Of a stretch of 64,000 nucleotides of DNA, positions 21,365 through 33,500 are shown in pieces (positions within the stretch are counted from its first letter, which is position 1; each line of letters opens with the position of its first letter). The position numbers and the translations under genes were made by a program. The notes beneath the pieces are model-generated. The model saw only the letters and a program-made list of their open reading frames with translations. It searched no databases and was not told the DNA's origin. The DNA comes from Meconema thalassinum (Eukaryota; Arthropoda; Insecta; Orthoptera; Tettigoniidae), in contig OX336395.1 of assembly GCA_946902985.2 (NCBI GenBank), positions 291,023,065 through 291,087,064 on the forward strand, written 5' to 3'.

Positions 21365-22929
21365 GGAAAAGAAAATAATAGGCTAATAATATACTGTATA
21401 TCGAGGATGTAATATATTGATATGTACTCCTTCTAACTGGCGATGGAAGATGAGATTCCAAGCAAACATATTCAATAAATTTGGTCGTATCTTAATTAGT
21501 GTAGGTGAAATTAAATCACAAAAATCGTCAGTCAATGTTTTGGAAAAGCCAATAGGCTGGATTCCCCATCGCATCACAGCTGATCTTTCCCTGTTGGCCT
21601 CTCCTCCAACGCTGTGGCATGTCGATTAGAGTCTGAAGGTGAATGACCTCTTTGCTGTGTCTGCCAATAGCTATGAAGAACACAAACCGAGCGTATGAAC
21701 AACATTCATTCCATCACGGGGAGTGACCTGCATAACTGGGGGTGGAAGATCTGTTTAGGATTCAGCCAGTCTTATGGCTGATGACACAACATCTTATCAT
21801 AATTATTATTCCTTTAACTAGCTGCCGTAGTAGCAATATTAGTAGCTACAAGTTAGTCATCATGCAAAGGCAATTTATCACTTGATTATACTTACAAGTG
21901 CAACTATCTACCAAAGAAATAATATGAAAGTTCACAGGTTCAGTCTCCGTTCATGTCAGATATGTTTACTGCTGTACACCTTTGAAATCTAAAACCTGTT
22001 GTTTGCTTGCTTTTAGATATGAGGAAGAACAACGGAATGAATCCGCCCACACATGTGCTAGAGATGCTGTTGAAGAACAAATACAAATTACCTCTGAAGA
22101 TTGAACAACAAGGTATACGAATAATGGCCAGTAAACTTAACGATTTGTTTTCAGGGAACAGATTTTATGGTAAAGCGCGCCAACGGAAGGTACTCTATTT
22201 CCCACACTAGCCATAATGCTTTCAATATTGTACATTGGCTGGAAGTTAAAATGAATTTTCTGACCAGAGGTAGTGGCCTGCATATTTAGGCCGAACGTGG
22301 TAAGCACATGGCCGTAAAACGGATCATATCCTCAATAGAGGGGGAGGAGAGTGTGAAGGAGAAATATATGATTTAGGGGGAGTGACGGGGTAGATGATTT
22401 CGAGATAGTAATCTATTTCAGTACATGATTTATGCTGTGCCTTTATTTCAACAGCATTGTGAAATCAATACCTAGCGTACAGGAAGAAATAGTTCAATGA
22501 AATGTGACCCATTTAAAACAATACAGCACTCATAGCACAAACGTGAGAGATTCGTTGATGTTCTTCGAAATCATTGAGTTTTTTAATTTATTTATTTTTA
22601 TTTTTATTTTTAACAGCATGTTCCATTACAACGAAAGTAATACACCATGCTATGTTTACCAAATGTTTACAATTTTAATAACATTACCGGTATTCATTAT
22701 TGTTCTATGACTATATGTGTGGTGATATAATGTTCGAGGAACTGTCTAAATCTATTAAGTTATTGTTTTTATGAGCTACACCAATATTAAGAATCTATAT
22801 AACCACTTGATTTTTTTTCTAAATCTATTAAATTAAAATATAAAATTAATTCTTTTACATAATGCTTAGTTTTTTCGAACGTCCATTTTCCATGTTTATT
22901 TACCATATTGTCCTTAAACAACTGTCTTT
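21364..22929. other. 1.5 kb without recognisable genes
   Basis: AT-rich sequence with only short frames (22007-22210 and 22504-22710 among them), none with a recognisable domain. It may hold decayed repeats I cannot identify. Confidence 0.4.
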
Positions 22930-23700
22930 CTTTTTTCCAGTTTCACGCATGTAAATAACAAATTATCAAATGTTTCTTCTTCATTGCCACACGCACACAA
23001 TGGACTGACTTTTACTTTGAAACGAAAGAAATACGAATATATCTTGCCATGTCCTGTAAAGAAAGTAGTTACATTGCTAGTTAATGAGAAGTTTATTTTT
23101 AACCTATGATTTTGTCACTGCACCGTTTAATGTATTCTCCCATTCGTTTCGCACTTATTTATAGTCTCTGCTTGCAGTTCACTTAACACAATGCTTTGCA
23201 GGTTTACGGTTATAACTCACAATTTGATCTATCTTCTGCTGCTTGTTTTGCTAGCTTATCCGCTGTTTCGTTACCAGCCTGCCCATTGTGTGCTTTAATC
23301 CAGGTTTAATGAATTATCCTCTGTGTGCCTCTCACCAAGGCGCCGGGTTCGATTCCCGGTCAATGCATGTGAGATTTTCGATGTGAAATGCCATGTCCTG
23401 TGGTTCGGATTCCACGTAAAACGGAGGTCCCGTGGCTTATGATCGCGAGATTAACGGTCACGTTAAACTACAAGCTTCCTTTAATGAATTATCCAGTTCT
23501 GAATTTCTAATTTTTCTAGTTTGTTCCCTAATTAATGTTATCAGATTGTGCTTGATGGCTTGATTTTCAAGTGAATGTAAAGTTATTTGACTGTCTGTTT
23601 GAAGCAGTGCTGTTTTCTGATGATTGGGTAGCTTGTGTGTGGGGATAATTATAGACCAAAGTTAGACAGAAAATTGAGAAAAGTATACTGAGGTAGGAAC
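22930..23700 (-). pseudogene. LINE fragment: RNase H end and C-terminal zinc motif, SINE-interrupted
   Basis: On the minus strand, near 23215-23300, the residues AHNGQAGNETADKLAKQAA match the last RNase H motif of I/Jockey-type LINEs. Further on (about 22945-23060) FTGHGKIYSYFFRF and CACGNEEETFDNLLFTC give the usual C-terminal cysteine-histidine motif. Frames are broken. A 160-bp SINE splits it at 23320-23479. Confidence 0.65.
23320..23479 (+). mobile_element. tRNA-derived SINE, 5'-truncated, with 15-bp target duplication
   Basis: TTTAATGAATTATCC occurs at 23305-23319 and again at 23480-23494, bracketing this insert in the LINE fragment. The insert has a pol III B box, GGTTCGATTCCCGG, but no clear A box. 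Confidence 0.75.
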
Positions 23701-24197
23701 TATTCCACGAATTCTTAACATTTCTATAAGGTAGGAGTGAAGAACGGAAAGGAATGTGTTTCCATAGGCGAAGAATTATTGCGTTTATTTCAGCGTTGTT
23801 TCTTTGGCTGGCGGTAATTATTTTATCGGTTGTTATTTGCTATTAGCTTTCTTGTAGATTTGATGTAGCCACCATCTTGTAATATTGTCTGAGAGACGAG
23901 ACTGAAATTGTACTATGCAAGTGAGCATATTAACTCTAAAATGTTTATATACCTCCCCCACAGCTTTATTTTTATGCGGGCACGCCGCGACACAGTTCTG
24001 GCAGGGCCTATCGTCTTGTTTGTTTGTTTGTTTGTTTGTTTTACCGCACTTTATAAACAAATAAATATATTTCCGTTGATTTTCGTGTACTAGAAGACGA
24101 TTTGTAAGATTTTGGCACATTGTGCATCTTCCAACTCTCCCTGGTTTTAGAGTTTGAATTTTGTGAAACATAGCCTCAACCTTAGTATTTTTATATA
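23701..24197. other. No gene recognised; TTTG microsatellite
   Basis: A run of about five TTTG units lies near 24017-24040. Nothing else is recognised. Confidence 0.5.
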
Positions 24198-24675
24198 AGA
24201 CTAGCAACCCGACCCGGCTTCGCCCGGGAATAGTCATGAATGGATTATGTGATAACCGCTTTTTTTCAATGTCAGTGAATAACGACCAATATCCGTTTTA
24301 CGTCTCGGCATGATGGGTTAAAATCACAGACTGGACTATTAATTATATTATCATGGAGATAGCATGTGCAAAAAATTCTTGTCAGACGTAATTTAAGAAT
24401 GGCGAGGTGCATGAAACACCAATCCCGCTTCTGTCCAATCCCAACTTGACTGTGAATTTTGCGGAACGAAAAGTTCACAGGCGAAATGAAGAAAAGCCGA
24501 GTTGCACTTCCAGGGAAACTCCAAACACAACCACTCTTCTCTGAAGTCTTAACTGGACACGACTCGACAGTTTGCTGCTGGCTGTATCTGGGGCAATAAG
24601 CTCGTCCGCTAGCTAACAATAAGCTGTAACTGGGGTGTTAGACTCGCCCCTAGCTGGCTCGTAAACTGTCGCCTC

Positions 24676-25069
24676 AGTAATTGGTTGGTTCTTCAGTCTA
24701 GGGACTGCGACAACGCGGTCATGTAGCCCCGTGTACTTTGGGTGTGTGTAGAATCTGTCTGATAACTGGTGTTAATTGTGATGACTGTATTAGTGTGTGT
24801 ATCTGTTTTTTAATTCAAGTAAGGACTGCAACTTTGAATTTTTCAAATAGTTCCTACTTTTGCCGCCAAATGCCACCGTCAATGACTACTAGGCCTAGTT
24901 CAGAACTTAGCTACTACACGCCACCGTAGTCGGCTCTTGGCAACGAACGTAGGAGCCTAAGAGCGTTGTTTACATTCTTAACCTATACAATTTAGCTTCA
25001 CACAGGTGTAATTAGTGGAAGGTTCTTTAACATGCCATAAATCTATGACATGGGACCGCCGGCTTTTTG
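24676..25069 (-). mobile_element. SINE family A copy, head missing
   Basis: Reverse copy of the element at 56649-57157. It includes the TGTAGCCCCGTGTACTTT tail region and the core AAGGTTCTTTAACATGCC. The tRNA-like head is absent at 25069. Confidence 0.75.
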
Positions 25070-25092
25070 TAGAACTTTTCATACACTCATAG

Positions 25093-25094
25093 TA
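25093..25094. repeat. TA target duplication of Tc1, left
   Basis: TA precedes CACACATCAAAAAAAG. The matching TA is at 26560-26561. Confidence 0.85.
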
Positions 25095-26559
25095 CACACA
25101 TCAAAAAAAGTTTTGCATCACCTCGGTTCCCAGATCTCCGGCATATAGACGTTGACTGTGTATATTGTATCCAAGATACAGTCCCTTTGACTGTTCATAG
25201 ATGTCACTAAAACTGCTCAAAGATGTAAACAACCATGCATGAGCAGGGCCTATTAGACGGAGGGGGTACGACAGCCGATCAGTTCCAGTCATTCCACCAG
25301 GACGAAGGTACGCTGCTCATGTTGTCTGTAGTTCTACCATGCCTAGAAGGTCAATACCGCAGTTCGATCGCGTCCGCATTGTTACTTTGTGTCAAGAAGG
25401 GCTCTCAACAAGGGAAGTTTCCAGGCGTCTCAGAGTGAACCAAAGCGATGTTGTTCGGACATGGAGGAGGTACAGAGATACAGGAACTGTCGATGACAGG
25501 CCTCGCTCAGGCCGCCCAAGGGCTACTACTGTAGTGGATGACCGCTACTTACGGATTGCCGCTCGGAGGAACCCTGACAGCAATGCCACCATGTTGAATA
25601 ATGCGTTTCGTTCAGCCACAGGACGTCGTGTTTCAACTCAAACTGTGCGCAATAGGCTGCATGATGCGCAACTTCACTCCCGACGTCCATGGCGAGGTCC
25701 AGCTTTGCAACCCCGACACCATGCAGCGCGGTACAGATGGGCCCAACAACATGCTGAATGGACCCCACGGAATTGGCATCACGTTCTCTTCACCGATGAG
25801 TGTCGCATATGCCTTCAACCAGACAATCGTCGGAGACGTGTTTGGAGGCACCCTGGTCAGGCTGAACGTCTTAGACACACTGTCCAGCGAGTGCAGCAAG
25901 GTGGTGGTTCCCTGATGTTTTGGGGTGGCATTATGTGGGGCCGACGTACGCCACTGGTGGTCATGGAAGGCTCCGAAACGGCTTTACGATACCTGAATGA
26001 CATCCTCCGACCCATAGTGCAACCATATCGGCAGAATATTGGAGAGGCATTTGTCTTCATGGACGACAATTCTCGACCTCATCGTGCACATCTTGTGAAT
26101 GCGTTCCTTCAAGATAACGACATCGCTCGACTACAGTGGCCAGCATGTTCGCCAGACATGAACCCTATCGAACATGCCTGGGATATGTTGAAAAGGGCTG
26201 TTTATGGACGTCTTGACCCACCAACCACTCTGAGAGATTTACGCCGAATTGTCGTTGAGGAGTGGGACAATTTGGACCAACAGTGTCTTGATGAACTTGT
26301 GGATAGTATGCCACGGCGAATACAGGCATGCATCAATGCAAGAGGACGTGCTACTGGGTATTAGAGGTAGTGGTGTGTACTGCAATCTGGACCACAAATG
26401 CTGAAAGTCTAGCTGTATGATGGTACAACATGCAATGTGTGGGTCTCATGAGCAATAAAACGAGCTGAAATGTTGTTTGTGTTGATCTCTATTCCCTTTG
26501 TATTTAACGGTTCCGGAACTCTTGGAACCGAGGTGATGCAAAACTTTTTTTGATGTGTG
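25095..26559 (+). mobile_element. Tc1-family transposon, intact
   Basis: A 1465-bp element with perfect inverted ends (CACACATCAAAAAAAG then TTTTGCATCACCTCGG, at 25095-25130 and 26524-26559) and TA on both sides. It has one uninterrupted transposase gene. The paralogous repeat at 57838-58665 lacks the element, and its corresponding site reads CACTCATAGTATTTAACGG with a single TA. This confirms boundaries and target duplication. With matching ends and an open transposase, this copy may be recent and even active. Confidence 0.95.
25339..26364 (+). CDS. Tc1-like transposase, DD34E
   Basis: 341 residues, the usual Tc1 length. The N-terminal bipartite helix-turn-helix covers about residues 1-110 (QFDRVRIVTLCQEGLSTREV, then an RSGRP linker). 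The catalytic acids are the first Asp in LFTDECR, the second in FMDDNSRPHRA and Glu in SPDMNPIEHAW. Exactly 34 residues separate the second Asp from the Glu, the Tc1 signature. A WGGIMWG glycine box lies between the first two. It would bind the terminal repeats and cut and paste the element at TA. There are no stops or shifts. The ATG at 25339 fits the family N-terminus (MPRRS). Confidence 0.95.
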   Translation: MPRRSIPQFDRVRIVTLCQEGLSTREVSRRLRVNQSDVVRTWRRYRDTGTVDDRPRSGRPRATTVVDDRYLRIAARRNPDSNATMLNNAFRSATGRRVSTQTVRNRLHDAQLHSRRPWRGPALQPRHHAARYRWAQQHAEWTPRNWHHVLFTDECRICLQPDNRRRRVWRHPGQAERLRHTVQRVQQGGGSLMFWGGIMWGRRTPLVVMEGSETALRYLNDILRPIVQPYRQNIGEAFVFMDDNSRPHRAHLVNAFLQDNDIARLQWPACSPDMNPIEHAWDMLKRAVYGRLDPPTTLRDLRRIVVEEWDNLDQQCLDELVDSMPRRIQACINARGRATGY

Positions 26560-26561
26560 TA
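26560..26561. repeat. TA target duplication of Tc1, right
   Basis: TA follows CTTTTTTTGATGTGTG, mirroring 25093-25094. Confidence 0.85.
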
Positions 26562-26830
26562 TTTAGATATTTTTTAACGGTTTGCCCAACGTAAGCTTAG
26601 GAAGCGCACGGATGCCAGGCATTTTTTCCACTTCCACTGAAATCGTTACTGCTTGGCTTCCTTTGATCATTAATAAATTATTTTCTACATAATTCATCCT
26701 CGAGATATCCTTTACAGAATGGTGAAAACCGTATCAAAATCCATCCAGTGGTTCTCGAGATTACCCGTAACATCCAAGAATCGGGGACATTGTTTTATAC
26801 TAACTTAAGTAGAGATTATTAGCAGTAGGA

Positions 26831-26933
26831 GCAGGAACATAATACTAACTATTCTTAGTACAACGTTTCCTTGATCAAGTATATTCAACGATAATAATTA
26901 TTTGAATGTCCAAGGGTTCATGTTTCGTTCATG
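26831..26933. other. Spacer
   Basis: About 100 bases with nothing recognised. Confidence 0.4.
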
Positions 26934-27101
26934 ATTTTTTTTTACAAAGTTACTTCTTTTTATTCATTTATCTGTTTACAAGGACAGCTACAAACACTAA
27001 TCATTGACCTCCTGACTACAATTCTCTTCTCAAGGAAACAAAAAACCATCAACACAAAACACAAGAACAAAACACCAAGAATCATAATAGCACACATAAT
27101 T

Positions 27102-30100
27102 TTAGAATTTATATAAAAGGTTGCCAAAAGCACTGTCGATACACTTCCGCTGTACGAGTTTCCATCGTTCTTTCCGGAGATGATACAGAAAACCAGGCAG
27201 GGTATTCACCAGGGGTGTTCGGTAACCATTAAGGTTGTAGTGGATTGCTCCAGCTGCTAGCCATAAGATGGCATTTTTTTTCGGCTCACCTAATACATCC
27301 CGTATTTCAAAATTCAATATCTCTTCCTCCCTATTGCTTGTACTTGTTAGCCCGTGTATGCTGTGAATAGCATTCATCGTCCAGTGCCACACGCCTTTCG
27401 CACTCCCACATGTAGTGATGCGGTGGATGAGGGTGTCAGTCCTGTTGCACACAGGACAGGCATCATCAGCTACTTGTTCGTGCCGCTTCATTTTGTCACC
27501 AGTGGGGATGATTTCATTAATGCAGGCATATACAGACAGACAGACGCCATTCTAATGGAAGCCATTTGTTGCGCACATTGCCCCAGATATGCTTCCAGGA
27601 CTTGTTGGGGGTATTTTAATTGCACCAGGGGTGTGAAATTGCGAAGTTGTAATAAAAAAACATAAATGTGTTTAGCTTCATTAAAGGAACCATCGGAGAT
27701 TTGGGCAGTGGGAAGTTTTAGCAAGAGGGCCATGTCTTTCTTGAACAAAGTTTGGAACGGATGGGGCTGTCGTAAATGAGTAGTTTCAATTATTTTCAGA
27801 ACAGCACTAACGAACGGATCACCTTTACACTGTCTGGCTTTGATAATATGTTTCAAGAAGAGTGCAGAGCATTTCAGTTCAACTGCAAAACGTTTCAGCC
27901 CACCACACTGCTCAGGTAATTGCAGTTGTTCCCTCCGAATTCTATATCGATATCCTTTCCAAAGCTAGAATCCAATCGCCATTTCAATGCGCTGGCTGAT
28001 TATATGTGGAGGTGGAAGGACTTGCGCCACATACCACAGTTTCGACAGAGCAAACGTATTAATGTGCCAGACCTTCTGCAAAATATTGAGCCGTCTTGAA
28101 AGTTCCTCTTTCAGTTGGAAACGCAGAACATTTAATCGAGTAGTCCAGTTGGTCTGGATGGTCTCTGCAATATCTCGACTGAAAGTTATACCCAATATTT
28201 TGCATGCAGTGACTATAGGAATACTGGTAGTATTGGAGTAGTGTCTATTTTCACCTGGGCCTAAGAGCAATAAGGATGACTTTCTGTAATTTACTTGTGC
28301 TCCACTGGCCCGACAAAATGACTCAAGGGTCTGTTGGGCGAGAACCGCGTCACCTTCATTTGTGAGTAGTATCGTTACGTCATCAGCTTAGGCTCGCAGT
28401 GTGAAACGCTCTCCGTTAATCGTGAGGCCAGTGAGTACGTTGTTCATCATCCTGACCATGGGTTCCAGCGCCAAGACGAATAGCGCCACTGATAGGGGGC
28501 ATCCTTGTCTGACTGACTTCTTGACTGGAATTTTTGATGACAGATATCCGTTTACCATTATACGAGAAGGCGCCTTTTGGTAAAGTCGTTGGAAAGTTGC
28601 TATGATTGTGTTGGGAAAATGAAAGCGTTCTAATACCTTTCATAAATACTTGTGGGCTATTCTGTCAAAGGCCTTGTTAAGGTCAATGCTTGCAATTGCA
28701 GCTGCTGGGTTATCAGGTACAGAGTAATGTATGATAATATCACGAATGGCCTGAAGGTTGTGCATTATATTTCTTCCCGGAATAGCACAAGTTTGCCCCG
28801 TGCCTATTAAAGAAGGAAGAATGCGTCTGATTCTGTTTGCTAACACCTTAGCCAGAAGTTTATAATCTGTATTTAAGATAGTAATGGGTCTGTATTCAGT
28901 GATATAGACACATTTCCATTGTTTCGGAATCAGAAGAATAACCCCTTCTGTGAATGTACTCGGAATATCGCCAGTCAATGCTTGATTAAGCACACTGGTG
29001 AGATCATCCCCGACAGTGTTCCAAAAGTGTCGGTACCATTCGTACGGGAGTCCATCAACGCCGGGTGTCTTATTGGATGCTGTCTGGTCTAGAGCATGTT
29101 TCACCTCTTCCTTGGTGATAGAAGTCTCAAGAAAACTGATGTCGTCATCCTCGAGATGCTTTTCGACAGATCGCAAGATGTTATTTACTTCCAAATCACA
29201 AACGCTCTCTTCTCCAAGCATGTCACGAAAGTATCTCTCACTTTCGGCGAGTAGGTGTTCGTGAGTTCTGATGACCATACCTTGTTCATTAATCCATTCA
29301 TGTACAAATTGTCGGTTAGCTAATCTTAGAATTTTTGCTAAATGAAACAGCGACATTCGTTCATCTGCTAAGATGGAGGTTCCTTTAACGTAAGGGAGCA
29401 TGTCCTGGAGACTCTGCTGCTTAATCCCTAAAATAATCTTCTTGATTGAATTTAGGGGTGTTGAAACATTTTCTCCTAGCCGTTCCTTCCGATGCAGTTC
29501 ATACATGACTGTGGTATAAAAGTCAAATTTCCTGTTTAAGTCATGGTACCGTTCATAGGTGATAGTTTTGGTTGTAGATCGAATGGTAGGCTTTAACTTC
29601 TCAATCCACCAGTCCAGAATATTATTGTATCGATCTTTTGTCGTAGTACATTGCTGGTAAACTGAGATAAAGCGATGGTCATTGTCGTGGGTTTGAAAAG
29701 CATTCTTGTTCATTTTCCATGAACCCCGACCAATGAAGCATCTGTCTCCCCGTTGCGCTTTAAGAGTAAAAATAACGCTGTGGTGGTCACTGAAGGCTAC
29801 AGGAACTACTTTACAGCTACCAAGAAGCTGTGCATGAGGCTGGGAGATATACGCACGATCTATTCTAGATCTGGAATCCCCACGACAGAATGTAAATTCC
29901 ACGTGCGAACCATGCAATCGTTGCCAGGCATCCACCAGCTGCATGCTATGGGTAAGTGTCTGCAGCCCTGGACAGAAGTTGAATGCGCCTGTTTGGTCAC
30001 GAGGATGCAGTGTACAATTGAAATCCCCGGCTAAAATCACCGGACCTGACGTCGCAACATGTGTCAAGATGTCATGACTGAACAGTGCGTTCCTGTCATG

Positions 30101-30427
30101 CTTGTAGTTCGTCCCGGATTGGCCATATACATTGATCAGTCTGGTGTTATTATAGGAAGCTGATAAAATTCTACCCGATGGATCCATGATGACATCGGTA
30201 ATTTTGAACCCTTTTCTATATACGATTGCGGTGCCTCGGGCGTTGACCCCCACATTCACAACATGGTCATAATTGTACAAGCAGCCAAAATTATTTTCAT
30301 TGACCTCCTGAAGAAACAATATATCAATATCATACTCTTTTAAGAACCTACACAGCAGAGCCGGTGTGGTGGCATTCTTCACTCCATTGACATTCAGAGT
30401 AGCATACGTCGTGAGAATACTGGCCAT
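27102..30427 (-). pseudogene. L1/Tx1-type ORF2: AP endonuclease and reverse transcriptase, dead
   Basis: The start is taken at the ATG ending at 30427 (MASILTTYATLNVNG), which opens the endonuclease directly. The upstream codons to 30481 are hydrophobic filler. Endonuclease motifs: ILFLQEVN, ILAGDFNC, DRAYIS and FSDHHS. Reverse transcriptase motifs: TPGVDGLPYEWY, YRPITILNTDYK, QTCAIPGRN and SIDLNKAFDR. The frame then carries TGA at 28640-28642, TAA at 28388-28390 replacing the first residue of the catalytic ADD box, TAG near 27965, and a one-base shift near 27490. A CPVCNRTDTLIHRITTC zinc motif sits near the C-terminus. It cannot make a working enzyme. Confidence 0.85.
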
Positions 30428-30556
30428 GCTATGAAAAAAAAAAAAGAGAACGAAATGTACAAACAAAGGAGAGGAATACATGTTCTATATGCGATATTGG
30501 CCCGTAATACTGACGTCATGTATTAGAAACGAAGGAACAGCAGCGAATATTGTACT

Positions 30557-33306
30557 TCAGCGTTTAGAAGTACCCAGGGATTTCTCAGTACTTCTCAGTC
30601 TTGTAGGTAATCGTGGGTCTCGGTGACTAAGCGTGGCGGGTTTCACATGAGTGACTTCCTTGTTCGATGTAGCAACTGATGCGGGTAGGGACGTAGTCTT
30701 CCCGGGGTCCGGAGCCTTCGCGTGGCGGGGAGCAGTACGAGCCGTTCCACTCCCAGCAATCTCAATTTCCATATCGTCATCTGTGGCAAGGATGTTTGCA
30801 GAGTCAGTTAGATTAGTCAGTGGGTCCGTCGAGGGCTGATCCCGAACATGCGGTGTGGGGTTATCCTGCAGAAGTTCAGGACTCGCAGACGCAATTACGT
30901 CAGCTGTTGTGACCATACTTGTAATCCCGTCAGTATTTCCTGCTGGTGATGGGACTGTTAAATCGGTAACCTTACTGGTCGGTTTTCGACGCTTGTGTGT
31001 GCTTTCATCAAGTGTTGGGAAGTCCGAGTGATCAACAGAGTGCTTAGGTCCTGGAGATGATGGAGGTACGTGTTCCGGGTCCCGTGCTTGGGTTGGGTGA
31101 CTCACGGTTAATGGGTCCACAATAACCGGCAGGGTGATATTTACTGGTTCAATCGTATCAGGTCCTACCGTACGCTGGTCGAAGGCGCGTGCTCGTCGCA
31201 GGGGACACTGAGGTCGTAAATGGTTCGTTGAATTACACGCAAGGCAAGTTCGCAGTTGACCATCGTAAACAATCTGTGCACGATAGCCTTCAATGGAAAT
31301 TAACGAGGAGATGGCTTCCTTCAAGTCCATGCGCACTGCACGTATGCCATTCTGCACCAGAAATGGGAATAGGGATGTAGCCGGAGAAAGTTCGCGCCAG
31401 ATAGTGCTCGTGTAGTACAGGGTAAGCGCAAGGCGATCGTCGTATGTTTCTCCCAGTCAGCTGTGAGGAATGTAGAGATTTTGACCGAGATTTCTAAGCT
31501 TAAGTAAATTATATCTTCTCTAATTTTACTCCAAGACTATATTAATTAATTATATAGGTACAGTATGTACCCTAATATATTATGGACGATTTTCAGCGTT
31601 TAAGCGTTAAACATCTGCAAAATGAGCTACGGACCAGAGGCACTAAAACTACCGGGGGGGAAGGAAGAATTAATACCACATTCTAACACGCTTTATTATT
31701 CAGCATGCTTTCTCTTAAAGATTACAATTATTTGAGTATTGTAGGCCTATATTGATAAGTATATCTCCATAAGACTTAAATCATAAATAGAGATTTAAAT
31801 ATTCACTTGCTCCGCTTGCTTATAGACTTCGATTCATGTCTTTTCTTAGGTTGATAGCTTACATGAAACTGTCATGTTTTACGGTAATCATAACCAAAGA
31901 AAGTTGATACTGGTAATGTATACCACGAAAATCCATTGCAACGTTTGGTTCTTATGTCATTTTATTAATTTCTAAATAAGAATCTTTCCCGCATCCCTTG
32001 GAAATGACTTAGGGGTACAATTTAAAAAAAATTGATAATTCCTGCTTTAGGGCCACGAACCGTTTCCATTCATCTGACTACCCGTATGTCTCAAGAATGT
32101 AGAAGTCAGTCGCTACCACATTCTCCGTCGGAAAGATGGAAGTTGACGATTAATTCTGATTTCAAGAAACCAACCATAGTACGTTTGTGACTTAATGTTG
32201 CGACAATTATTCTTGAAGTATTTGTCCGAGTATTTATGTCTTTGAAAACGGGAGTCACAAATGTTACATTCACTTCTTCGTGTATATTGACGATTTCTTC
32301 CCGTACTTCAAAGGAGATGTTTTCTGCAGATTACGATATTGTACGTTCATCGTGGAAATCTGGCAATTTTCTTGTGTATGGCCTCTTCATTTTTTTGTAG
32401 TGTTCGTGATTCGCGGAAAGAGCGATGGAACAGCGCCCAGTTTTAATCTTGCTCTCTCACCTTCAAATACAAACGTATAATTTCAGTGGTTGCTATCGAA
32501 ATGTCTAATCAGTTTATAGGTACAAAATAGGAATTATTTCCCTTTGTAGGCCTACATCACACTTACCCAACACAGTTTTCGTGAAGTCATCGGGTTGAAA
32601 ATGATGGGTACACACTTTAATATTTTCGGTCAGATTTTTCTCACTGAAATTTTTCCTTCTAATAGCATGTAACCATTTCTTCCTCATTTCTTTATTTTGT
32701 GGATATTAGTAAACGAAAACGGGCTTCCCTGATTTTTGCAAAGAGGAACACTGCAATAGCTCGGCATAGTCACGAAAATATCAATTTAAACAACTTAAAT
32801 TCGTGGATATTAGCGGCATGGGAACAGAGGAGACAACTGAAGAGCGCCTTGCGCTTACCCAGTACAACAGCAGTGCGCCCTATCGGTGCTAGTTCTATAC
32901 ATCCCTATTGTTCCGACCATTCTTCATTTTTATGCTCAGTGACTTTGCCATATTTGCTAAGGATACTTATTATGGAACTGATGGGGACTTCCGGGGGAAC
33001 ATTTAGAATACGGACTGTTTTGATTACACTGTCAGCAGCAGTAATTTGCACAGTCCCTATTCGACCATCTGCCAAAGTAATTTTGTGTTGGCCCGCATGT
33101 ATACTTAACAACCTCTCAAACAGTACTTGGGAAATTACCTTTAAATATACGGCGTTGTACAAATTGTCTAATTGTATCATCTCTATCTGGTCAGCAGTGA
33201 CCTTCAAACAAGTGGAGATCCAATTATGCACCTCCCATGCGCTGGGCCTGTTTTCGCGTTCAAAGACACATTTTAAAGTGAGCTTGCGTACAAATTTAGT
33301 AACCAT
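30557..33306 (-). pseudogene. L1/Tx1-type ORF1: RRM-like plus CCHC, interrupted by a DNA element
   Basis: The N-terminal part runs from an ATG ending at 33306 (MVTKFVRKL) to about 32908. It contains an RRM-like fold region (LTLKCVFE, then VRILNVPPEV and LSKYGKV). The C-terminal part, 31370-30557, resumes with a GYRAQIVYDGQ strand and a zinc knuckle CLACNSTNHLRPQC, then a low-complexity Pro, Thr and Asp tail. The 1.53-kb insertion separates them, and the two halves do not rejoin cleanly in frame, so another small indel is likely. Such proteins bind the LINE RNA. Confidence 0.75.
31372..32905. mobile_element. 1.53-kb non-autonomous DNA element with GGGATGTA ends (copy 2)
   Basis: Same ends, length and interior as 15817-17354, again flanked by TA (31370-31371 and 32906-32907). 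It interrupts a LINE ORF1, which fixes its boundaries independently. By eye it is highly similar to copy 1, with scattered substitutions and small indels. Confidence 0.8.
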
Positions 33307-33500
33307 GGCGTTTTCTTTGCTAGTACAAGAAGAGATGTATGCGAAAATTAACCGCGCACAAAACACGGTCACACTGTATTCAGTGGTTCGAGAGCAGATA
33401 TACGCACAGAATAAACAAGCGCGGTGCCGATACCTCACGTGAGTCAGACGCGACCGCACTCTACCAATGCTGACGAGCAACTCTCCTATTCGAAACAACG

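Larger units (their letters stand above)
24198..26830 (+). repeat. Dispersed repeat starting ACTAGCAACCCG (copy A), hit by a SINE and a Tc1
   Basis: The sequence begins GACTAGCAACCCGACCCGGC and ends near TTTTATACTAACTTAAGTAG. The same family, in reverse and without the Tc1, is at 57838-58665, and most of both copies aligns by eye. In this copy a SINE occupies about 24676-25069 and a Tc1 transposon 25095-26559. I do not know the family's class. It encodes nothing and has no clear terminal inverted repeats. Confidence 0.7.
26934..33500 (-). mobile_element. L1/Tx1-type LINE, split by a 1.5-kb DNA element
   Basis: On the minus strand, ORF1 (RRM-like plus one CCHC) lies 5' of ORF2 (AP endonuclease and reverse transcriptase, no RNase H), ending in a short poly(A) seen as T9 on the plus strand at about 26935. 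This layout and the reverse transcriptase wording fit the L1/Tx1 group. A non-autonomous DNA element occupies 31372-32905 inside ORF1. I could not find a target-site duplication, and the 5' end is only approximate. Confidence 0.75.

Noticed and set aside
32699..33442. 247-codon plus-strand frame
   Set aside because: It runs from the 1.5-kb DNA element into the antisense of a LINE ORF1, so it is a chance fusion.
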